A DNA stretch of 58,131 nucleotides. Origin: a virus. Both the position numbers and the translations under genes were made by a program. The notes under the pieces were generated by a model. That model did no database searches. It was not told the DNA's origin and saw nothing but the letters and a program-made list of their open reading frames with translations. Shown here piece by piece: positions 30,607-37,257 of the stretch (its first letter is position 1; every line of letters starts with the position of its first letter). The stretch is taken from IMG/VR virus record IMGVR_UViG_3300042090_001925, positions 1-58,131 of that record. One strand, 5' to 3'.

Positions 30607-32388
30607 TCATTTCTTGCTATGCGACGCGATTTTCGTCGCCTCAGCTTCCTTCTGCGCTTCGGCCTGGGCGATCTGCCGCCGCATGACGCCGGCCTGCAGC
30701 ATCTCGGGGTCCGTGACGTCGAGGTGCTCGATCGCGTCGATCGGCGACATCATGCCGGTCTTCAGCATGTCGAAGACGAGCTGCTTGGCCTCGGCCGAGA
30801 ACGCCGGCGACGAAGAGTGCTCGTCGACCGTCAAGGTCACGTCGTCGGGCAGGTCGTCGTAGGAAAAATACACCGGAACGAGGCCCTTGGCCGGCGGCGT
30901 CAGCAGCAGCGCCTCGTCCGGCGGCGTTACTGCCTGCGCGCCGGCTTCCGGCTCGGGAACCCAGGCGACGAGTTTCTTGCTGACGTGGGCTCGACTGAGA
31001 TCGAGCGTCAGCGCCCCCATGTGCTCGATGTCGCGCTCGATTAGCAGCGCGCGGTCCTTGAATCGCGGACTGAACATGCGAATCAGCGAATCGGCGTGGG
31101 CGCCAGAGCGTACGCCTTTCTCGCCGTGGCCTTTGGCGACCGGCGGCAGGCCCATCATCTCGTCGAACATCCGCTCGTACTCGTGCAGCGACGCCCACAG
31201 GTCCTGCGGAATCTCGACGCGGTCCTTTTCGATCTTGGCGTTGGGGTTCGCCTCGACGTAGTAGCCGCCGGGCTTCTTGTAGCGCGACAGGGCTTGCTGG
31301 TTGAAGCCGGTCGAACCGACGAAGCGGGTCGTCGGGTCTTCCTGCATCCGCAGCAGCTTGTTGATGCCGACGAGGCGGGTGTTGATCGCCTCCTGCAAAT
31401 AGACCAGCCGCTGCACTTCGGACGCGCCCCAGAAATAAGTCGGGACGGGATTCGGACAGAAGGTCGAGTAAGGGTGCTCGCCCTTGAGGCCGGGTGCTGA
31501 GGTCTGCGTCGACGGGTCCCAGGCGAGCGCGTTCTGGATCGTGTACTTGCCCATGATCAGGAGGTCGTCGCCGACCAACTGGAACGTCGCCCAGTCCTCG
31601 CGCTGGTCGTCCCAGATCCAGGTCTCGTTGAGCTCGATCAGGCTCTGCTCGACGGTGGGGTCGAGTTGCGGCTGCGGCCGCCCCATCCAGTCGACGAGGC
31701 CGCGGGTCGGGTTCGTTCCCTGCCCCGCCGCCTGCAGCGGATAGAGCCCGCCGACGACGATGTTCATCGCCGTGCCGCGCGTATCGGTCAGCCCGCCCGA
31801 CGTGTCGCGCGAGTACGACTTCATCTTCTTGATCATCTCGTTCTTGTCGGGATGATTCTTGACGAGGCCGATGAACTGGTCGCGCGTGATCAGCATCGTG
31901 TGGTTGAAGGCGCCCATGTTCTCGTCGAGCTTGTCGTAGTTCTCCCTCAGGACGCCGAAGTCCTCCGGCTGGACGAGCCACGTCGCCATGCGGCTGGTGG
32001 CGAAGGACTGCTTGATGAGCCCTTTGCCGCGCACGAGGCCGATGTTGACCGCCTGGCTCAGCATCGAGTCGGCGTCGCAACGGCGGTACTGGTTGCGGAT
32101 GTGGGCCGCCGCGGCGCGCCCCTTGGCCTCGTTGATCACAGACGGATAGTCGGGGTCGCCGATGTGGAAGCGCAGCGACACCGGCGAGAACAGCAGCGAC
32201 TCGAGATCGTCGAGCGAGACCCAGAGCTTGTTGTACATCGCCGGCGACGCCGGGTCCGCCGATCCGGTGTCGACGTAGTTCTGGTAGAAGACGCCGCGGT
32301 TCATCCGAGCCTGGCGCGACGACATGCAATGCGAAGCTGTTTCGCGCACGAATTCGGTCAGACGCTTGGCCTCGCGGGGTATCCTCAT
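30607..32388 (-). CDS. Portal protein (reverse strand)
   Basis: The 593-residue protein forms the head vertex through which DNA enters. Recognisable portal-like blocks are LWVSLDDLESLLFSP near 55, VGRGKGLIKQ-like GLVRGKGLIKQSFA near 118, ENPIPYF-like CPNPVPTYFWGASEVQRLVY near 315 and QEAINTRLVGINKLLRM near 337. It is the only structural gene facing leftward, lying between rightward tRNAs and scaffold genes. Upstream lies a split version of the phage operator at 32393-32409. Confidence 0.8.
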   Translation of the reverse strand: MRIPREAKRLTEFVRETASHCMSSRQARMNRGVFYQNYVDTGSADPASPAMYNKLWVSLDDLESLLFSPVSLRFHIGDPDYPSVINEAKGRAAAAHIRNQYRRCDADSMLSQAVNIGLVRGKGLIKQSFATSRMATWLVQPEDFGVLRENYDKLDENMGAFNHTMLITRDQFIGLVKNHPDKNEMIKKMKSYSRDTSGGLTDTRGTAMNIVVGGLYPLQAAGQGTNPTRGLVDWMGRPQPQLDPTVEQSLIELNETWIWDDQREDWATFQLVGDDLLIMGKYTIQNALAWDPSTQTSAPGLKGEHPYSTFCPNPVPTYFWGASEVQRLVYLQEAINTRLVGINKLLRMQEDPTTRFVGSTGFNQQALSRYKKPGGYYVEANPNAKIEKDRVEIPQDLWASLHEYERMFDEMMGLPPVAKGHGEKGVRSGAHADSLIRMFSPRFKDRALLIERDIEHMGALTLDLSRAHVSKKLVAWVPEPEAGAQAVTPPDEALLLTPPAKGLVPVYFSYDDLPDDVTLTVDEHSSSPAFSAEAKQLVFDMLKTGMMSPIDAIEHLDVTDPEMLQAGVMRRQIAQAEAQKEAEATKIASHSKK

Positions 32389-32392
32389 TTTG

Positions 32393-32409
32393 ATACCATC
32401 CTATAGTAT
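32393..32409. promoter_or_regulatory. Split operator-like palindrome upstream of the portal
   Basis: ATACCAT-CCT-ATAGTAT: the same half-sites as the 12-bp palindromes at 21630, 28729 and 48078 but with a different spacing. It lies five bases before the portal ATG, within the likely promoter region. Confidence 0.45.
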
Positions 32410-32439
32410 TGATACTCTTCGCCTTTTTCGCAACTTATA

Positions 32440-32469
32440 TTGACATGACCTTTCGGTCCAGCGTAGTCT
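32440..32469 (+). promoter_or_regulatory. Promoter of the rightward head operon
   Basis: TTGACA at 32440-32445 with GTAGTC 17 bases later (or TAGTCT at 18). It faces away from the portal and precedes the 12-residue peptide and scaffold genes. Confidence 0.5.
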
Positions 32470-32524
32470 CTGGGTCCGTAGGGGTGAGGCTAGTCTCTTC
32501 CCTCTCGTCAACAAGGAGACTCCC

Positions 32525-32563
32525 ATGGCGCGTCACAAGGGTCGTAAGGGCCGCCGGAAGTAA
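32525..32563 (+). CDS. 12-residue basic peptide
   Basis: MARHKGRKGRRK from ATG 32525, preceded by AAGGAG at optimal spacing. Two thirds of residues are basic. Its position right after a promoter and before head genes is striking. It may be a true micro-protein (DNA or capsid-binding) or a translated leader. Confidence 0.45.
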   Translation: MARHKGRKGRRK

Positions 32564-32586
32564 GTCCCGGTCCCGTCCATGAACAG

Positions 32587-32612
32587 GGGCGGAGCGTTCG
32601 CGCGCTCCGCCC
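32587..32612. other. Strong hairpin in the head-operon leader
   Basis: GGGCGGAGCG / CGCTCCGCCC perfect 10-bp stem with a 6-base loop, lying between the micro-peptide and the next gene. No T run follows directly, so it may be a partial attenuator or an mRNA stabiliser. Confidence 0.55.
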
Positions 32613-32631
32613 GCTCGACTGAGGTCTTTTG

Positions 32632-33024
32632 ATGCCGATGCCGACTCCAGGCGCCGCTCTTCCGCCGCAAGGCGTGGCCGGACCGGCGTCGGCTCCGGGC
32701 CCGATGAAGGGCGCGGCGGCGAGCGGCATGGACAAGCTGAAGCTGGCGCTCAAGGCGCTGCAAGAGGCGCTCCCTGCGCTGCCGATGGGTTCGGCGGTCC
32801 ACACCGCCGTCCTCAAGGGCCTGACCGACATTGGCAAGGCGGTCGAGAAGGAGGGCGGCGCCCAGGCGAATCCGGGCGCGATGATCCAGCAGCTTGTCGA
32901 GATGGCGCGCAGCGCCAAGCAATCCGGCGCGCCCGCCCCGCAGATGCCGGGGGCCGGCGGCGCGCCGCCCCCGCCGCCCGGCATGGGCGCGGGCCCGCCT
33001 ATGCCGCCAACGCTAGGAGCTTAA
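32632..33024 (+). CDS. Pro/Gly/Ala-rich head-operon protein
   Basis: 130 residues: low-complexity ends flank a helical core (MDKLKLALKALQEALPALPM and AMIQQLVEMARSAKQ). Such proteins occur next to portal and scaffold genes of podovirus-like phages; role unknown. Confidence 0.65.
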   Translation: MPMPTPGAALPPQGVAGPASAPGPMKGAAASGMDKLKLALKALQEALPALPMGSAVHTAVLKGLTDIGKAVEKEGGAQANPGAMIQQLVEMARSAKQSGAPAPQMPGAGGAPPPPPGMGAGPPMPPTLGA

Positions 33025-33028
33025 CCAC

Positions 33029-33229
33029 ATGTCAACTTCGGGAAAATTCCCCAAGGCGTATTCGGATACCGTCGCCGTCGACCGCGGCCTGATGGAGTAC
33101 GTCGAGTTCGAGAAGATGGACATCGGCGCTCGGCCGTCGGCGCAGCCGAAGGGCAACGTCAACGAAATCAAGTCGCTTGAGCACGTCGGCAATGACGGCT
33201 CGCGCGGCTCGGCGGCGAGGGCGAAGTAA
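33029..33229 (+). CDS. Small hypothetical head-operon protein
   Basis: 66 residues; acidic centre (VEFEKMDIG) and a Gly/Ser end. Family not recognised. Confidence 0.55.
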   Translation: MSTSGKFPKAYSDTVAVDRGLMEYVEFEKMDIGARPSAQPKGNVNEIKSLEHVGNDGSRGSAARAK

Positions 33230-33814
33230 ATGGCCGAGGCGACGCAGTCTCAGATCCGGGCCGAAGAACTCCTCAACGAGTTGCTGCGCGACGGCGACGT
33301 CGGCGGCAAGGTCCGCAAGATCGCCAAGGCGAAGTTCCCCGACAGCCGAATCGTCGACATCGAGAGCATCGCCGAGCCGCTGGTCGCGCCGCTGAAGGCG
33401 GAGAACGACGCGCTGAAGGCGCGTCTCGACAAGATCGAGGCCGATCGCCAGAAGGACGCGGAAGAGGCGGAGAAGCGCGCCGCTCAGACCAATCTCGAGC
33501 AGGCGCTCGCCAAGGCCAGGAACGATTACAACCTGACCGACGAGGGCTTCGACAAGATGGTCGCGCGGATGAAGGAGACCGGCAACTACGCGGACGCTGA
33601 CGCTGCCGCCGCCTGGGTCGCCTCCAAGACGCCGCCGGCCGCGCCGGCTGGGCCGACCTGGAGGACGCAGGACCTCAACCTCTTCGGCACCAAGGATCGC
33701 GACGAGGCACGCGCCAAGTTGCACCGCGACCCGATCGGTTTCCAGGACGATCAGATCGAGGCGTTCCTGCGCGACCCCGACGGCTTCACGCGGGAGACGC
33801 TGGACGTCCAATGA
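33230..33814 (+). CDS. Putative scaffolding protein
   Basis: 194 residues, directly before the capsid gene. A long coiled coil (KAENDALKARLDKIEADRQK, EEAEKRAAQTNLEQALAKA) is the hallmark of scaffolds, followed by a C-terminal domain with TQDLNLFGTKDRDEARAKLH. Assigned by position and helix content. Confidence 0.65.
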   Translation: MAEATQSQIRAEELLNELLRDGDVGGKVRKIAKAKFPDSRIVDIESIAEPLVAPLKAENDALKARLDKIEADRQKDAEEAEKRAAQTNLEQALAKARNDYNLTDEGFDKMVARMKETGNYADADAAAAWVASKTPPAAPAGPTWRTQDLNLFGTKDRDEARAKLHRDPIGFQDDQIEAFLRDPDGFTRETLDVQ

Positions 33815-33894
33815 TCCGCTTCCTCGCCACCGAATTTATCGCGCTCGATGTGGAGAACATCGGGCGCGATGTCATGCTTGAAGGAGTGCTGTGA
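33811..33894 (+). CDS. 27-residue peptide between scaffold and capsid
   Basis: MIRFLATEFIALDVENIGRD plus 7 residues. It overlaps the scaffold stop (ATGA) and the capsid start (TGATG), as real genes do here. GAAGGAG near its end serves as the capsid ribosome-binding site. Confidence 0.45.
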   Translation: MIRFLATEFIALDVENIGRDVMLEGVL

Positions 33895-34964
33895 TGGCGT
33901 ACCCTAACAGTCCTGCGCCGACACTTACGGGATCGGGCATCACCCCTTCCGGCGCTCTCGGAGCACAACTAGCAGCCATCACGCGCCGCGCCTTTTTACC
34001 CTCGGTTTATGTGCAAATATACCAAAGTCACCCTTTGCTTTCACTTTTCATGAGTAACAGCAAAGCGGCGCGCGGCGGCGTTTCCCAGATCACCGTGCCG
34101 GTGCAGGGCAACTCCTTTGTCCAGTTCTCGTGGGGCGGCTTCGACGGCAACTTCCCGATGCCGATCGATCAGGCGGCGATCCAGAACGCGCAGTTCGCCC
34201 TCAAGCTTGGCATGGTTCCGATCGGCTTCTTCGGCATGGAGTCGATCCTCCAGTCGTCCGAGGTCGCCATTCCGAAGCTGCGCGCCGTGATGAGCGACGC
34301 CGCGGTTGTCATGAAGCAGGCCTACGCGCAGGCGCTCTACTCGAACAACTACGCCAACACCCAGATCTGGGACTCGCTCAGCCAGGCCTTCGACGACGGC
34401 ACCAATGTCCCGAGCTACGGCGGCATCTCGCGCACGCCCGGCTCCTTCTGGGCGGGTCAGCTGATCAACAACACCGGCGCGGCGGTGACGACGCGGGTCG
34501 GCTGCGCGCAGGTTCTCACGCGCATCCAGTCCGGCGCCGGCGGCGAGTCGCCCGATTTCGGCGTGATGAACCCTGCCAACTGGGCCGAGCTCATGACCGA
34601 CTTCATGAGCCTCGAGATGTACCAGACCCGGCCGCGCTCGATCTACGAGAAGGACGACGTCGTCAACGCCGGCTTCCGCGGGATCAAGGTGCTCGATACG
34701 CCGATCTTCCCCGACCCGTTCTGCCCGCTTGGCTCGGCGTTCTTCCTGAACAGCCGCTACACCGGCATGTACATGAGCGAGTACGCGCCGATGACCTTCT
34801 CCGGCTTCGAGCCGCTGATCAACGTCGGCCAGATCGCCGACGTCGGCGTTCTCATCTCGTGCGCCGATCTCGTCTGCGCCAAGCCGTCCTCGGGCGCTCA
34901 GGTGACGGGCATCACCGGCGCGGCGTGGCAGGCTGTCCCCGGCACTTCGCCGTCCGTTATCTGA
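33894..34964 (+). CDS. Major capsid protein
   Basis: 356 residues. Follows the scaffold and precedes a decoration-like protein. Features fit an HK97-type fold: an N-terminal arm (GALGAQLAAITRRAFLPSVY), central ITVPVQGNSFVQFSWGGFDG, and a C-terminal region with GIKVLDTPIFPDPFCPLGSA. The N-terminal arm is duplicated in the small gene at 21857. The codons of that arm (33970-34060) are visibly less GC-rich than the remainder. Confidence 0.8.
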   Translation: MAYPNSPAPTLTGSGITPSGALGAQLAAITRRAFLPSVYVQIYQSHPLLSLFMSNSKAARGGVSQITVPVQGNSFVQFSWGGFDGNFPMPIDQAAIQNAQFALKLGMVPIGFFGMESILQSSEVAIPKLRAVMSDAAVVMKQAYAQALYSNNYANTQIWDSLSQAFDDGTNVPSYGGISRTPGSFWAGQLINNTGAAVTTRVGCAQVLTRIQSGAGGESPDFGVMNPANWAELMTDFMSLEMYQTRPRSIYEKDDVVNAGFRGIKVLDTPIFPDPFCPLGSAFFLNSRYTGMYMSEYAPMTFSGFEPLINVGQIADVGVLISCADLVCAKPSSGAQVTGITGAAWQAVPGTSPSVI

Positions 34965-34976
34965 AGGAGTTGAACA

Positions 34977-36107
34977 ATGGGTCTCTACGGCGGTAACGGC
35001 CTCACTCCGTCTCTCGGCGGCGGGTTGTCGACCAACAGGATCGCGCTCAAGGCCGGTCAGGTGTGGACCATCCCCTCCGGCTGGTTCATGATCCGCACCG
35101 GCCCCTACACGACGATCCAGCAATACGACGCGGTTCTCGGCATCTGGTTCTCGATCGGCGGCGGCGTGATGGCCGGCGGCGTCGAGTACATCCACTCGGA
35201 CGGCCAGAACTATCGGCTCTCCAACCAGAACGGCTGCGTCGTCGGCGCAGTGATCACCAACGTCGGCTCCGGCTACACCACGGCGCCGACGATCACCGCC
35301 GGCTCGGGCGGCGCGATCTTCAAGACGATCATCGGCGGCGCGGTCAACCAGACCGTCACCGTCAGCAACGGCGGCACGAACTACACCTACCCGCCGATTG
35401 TCCAGATCGCCGCGCCGCCGCCCGGCGGCGTTCAGGCGACCGGCTACAGCACGTTGACCAGCGGCGTCGTCACCTCGGTGACGATCGTCGACCAGGGCGC
35501 CGGCTATTCCAGCGCGCCGACGATCGTGTTCCAGAACGATCCGCGCGAGGGCCTGAACGGCACGACCGTCGGCTCGGGCGCCGCCGCGGTCACGTCGCTG
35601 ACCGGCTCCGGCACGATCACCGCGGCGTTCTGCGTCGATCACGGCCAGCCGATCGCCTTCGCCGCCGGCTCGGCGACCTCGATCCCGACGCTGACGCTGT
35701 CTTCGTCGCTCGGCTCGGCCGCCGTCACGGCGATCATGAACTGGTCGATCGTCGGCCTGCAGTCTGGCACCTACGGCAACGGCACGTCCGGCATCGGCGG
35801 CTCGAACGCCACCCAGGTCACTGCGACCGGCGTCGACCAGCCGACCGCGGCCAACTCGACCGTGCTCAACACTGCGGTTCAGTCCAACCTGGTCAGGACG
35901 CGCCAGGCGCTGCTCACCGCGACGGAGACGGGCGGCACGCTGCCGGCCTACTCCGCCTGGGTAGTGCGCGACGGCGGCATCTACACCGGCACGCCGCTGT
36001 TGATCATCTCGGCGCCCGCCGGCCCTGCGGCCGGTTCGCTGACGACGGCTCTGGCGACGATGGGCTACTTCGCTTCCGACACGAGCTACATCGAGGGGCC
36101 GGCTTGA
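34977..36107 (+). CDS. Virion structural protein with GSGYTTAP-type beta repeats
   Basis: 376 residues with AAGGAG upstream. Contains repeats of the form VTNVGSGYTTAPTI and VDQGAGYSSAPTIVF, also seen in the proteins encoded at 37250 and 48141. Probably a capsid decoration or head-tail protein. Followed by an intrinsic terminator. Confidence 0.65.
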   Translation: MGLYGGNGLTPSLGGGLSTNRIALKAGQVWTIPSGWFMIRTGPYTTIQQYDAVLGIWFSIGGGVMAGGVEYIHSDGQNYRLSNQNGCVVGAVITNVGSGYTTAPTITAGSGGAIFKTIIGGAVNQTVTVSNGGTNYTYPPIVQIAAPPPGGVQATGYSTLTSGVVTSVTIVDQGAGYSSAPTIVFQNDPREGLNGTTVGSGAAAVTSLTGSGTITAAFCVDHGQPIAFAAGSATSIPTLTLSSSLGSAAVTAIMNWSIVGLQSGTYGNGTSGIGGSNATQVTATGVDQPTAANSTVLNTAVQSNLVRTRQALLTATETGGTLPAYSAWVVRDGGIYTGTPLLIISAPAGPAAGSLTTALATMGYFASDTSYIEGPA

Positions 36108-36132
36108 TCTGACGTCCGACTTCGTCGGGGAG

Positions 36133-36164
36133 CCCGCGCCTGCGAACAGCGGGCGCGGGTTTTT
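36133..36164 (+). terminator. Intrinsic terminator after the head genes
   Basis: CCCGCGCC / GGCGCGGG stem, loop of 11 bases, then TTTTT. Confidence 0.85.
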
Positions 36165-36176
36165 CATTGGTGGACC

Positions 36177-36977
36177 ATGCCGCTCAGCGCTATCCTCAAC
36201 GATGCGTCCCAGTTGCTGAACGATCCGAATTTCTCGTTCACGTCGAAGACGCAGCTGATCAGATGGGTGAATGAATCGCGGCGCAACTGCGCCAAGCGTA
36301 GCGGCTGCATCCGGCGGCTGATCACCGGCCAGTCGGCGTTCGGCGCCAGCGCTCAGCCGGGCTACGCGATCCCCGGCGCGATGCAGCCCGGCGCGCTGCC
36401 CGGCGCTTTCTCGCAGGCTTCGTCGGGGACTTATGGCGCGGTGCAGAACGCGATGATGACGATTCCCGGCGTCGAGCGCTACCCCTATCGCGGCTTCTTC
36501 AATCCGGTTCTTCAGGCGCAGTACGCCGGCTGCGACGAGGTTGTCGACGCGATCGCGCTGTCGGTCAACTGGGGCGGCACGACGCGGCCGACGCTCGACT
36601 GGATGCCATGGGACGACCTCCAGGCCTACGCACGGGCCTATGCGGTGTTGAACACCTCATGGCCGTCGGTGTGGTCGGTCTACAACGACGGGCCGGACGG
36701 CGAGGTCTGGGTCTTCCCCGTGCCGAGCCAGGCGACCGAGATGGAGCTCGACGCGACGGTGCTCCCGAAGTCGATCTACTCCGACGACGATTACGACGCC
36801 ATCCCCGACGGCATGCAGGAGTGCTTGAAGTTCGGGACGGCGTCGTTCGCCTTCATGGCGCGCGGCCGCTACGCCCAGGCGCAGATCATGGAATACGAGT
36901 TCGCCGATCGAATGGGCGCCGCCCGCGTCTCGTTCGACCGCGGCAAGACTCGCAGCTACTACCCCAGCTACCCGTGA
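36177..36977 (+). CDS. Head-tail connector (adaptor) protein
   Basis: 266 residues. LNDPNFSFTSKTQLIRWVNE at the start is typical of phage adaptor proteins, followed by DLQAYARAYAVL, GEVWVFPVPSQATEMELD and GTASFAFMARGRYAQAQIME. It would join portal and tail. Assignment by motifs and position. Confidence 0.65.
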   Translation: MPLSAILNDASQLLNDPNFSFTSKTQLIRWVNESRRNCAKRSGCIRRLITGQSAFGASAQPGYAIPGAMQPGALPGAFSQASSGTYGAVQNAMMTIPGVERYPYRGFFNPVLQAQYAGCDEVVDAIALSVNWGGTTRPTLDWMPWDDLQAYARAYAVLNTSWPSVWSVYNDGPDGEVWVFPVPSQATEMELDATVLPKSIYSDDDYDAIPDGMQECLKFGTASFAFMARGRYAQAQIMEYEFADRMGAARVSFDRGKTRSYYPSYP

Positions 36978-36981
36978 CACG

Positions 36982-37257
36982 ATGCCACAGGACCACACCG
37001 CCTCGACCGTCGCCCAGGCCCGCGTGATCCGTGACGGGCTCGACCCGACGCGCGACGAGACGCCGGTGCGCACGGCGACGTTGCGGCTCCTGCTTGACGC
37101 GCTGATCGAACTCGGCGGTCAGCCGGGCGTCGAGAAGATTCGTGAGCAGCAGCGCGCCGCCGTCGCCGCCAACACGATGACGATCGCCCGCGCCCAAGAG
37201 GCTTTCCAGAAGGTGCTCGACGCCGAGACCGCAGCCGCGGAGGCGCGGCGTGCCTGA
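36982..37257 (+). CDS. Small helical head-tail protein
   Basis: 91 residues, mostly helix (ATLRLLLDALIELGG, AEAFQKVLDAETAAAEARR-like end). Overlaps the next gene by 8 bases. Family not recognised. Confidence 0.55.
   Translation: MPQDHTASTVAQARVIRDGLDPTRDETPVRTATLRLLLDALIELGGQPGVEKIREQQRAAVAANTMTIARAQEAFQKVLDAETAAAEARRA

Noticed and set aside
34041-36167. Long reverse-strand open frame opposite the capsid and decoration genes
   Set aside because: It mirrors two well-supported forward genes, is Arg/Asp-rich low-complexity sequence, and results from high GC at third positions. The same holds for the reverse frame at 8341-10125.
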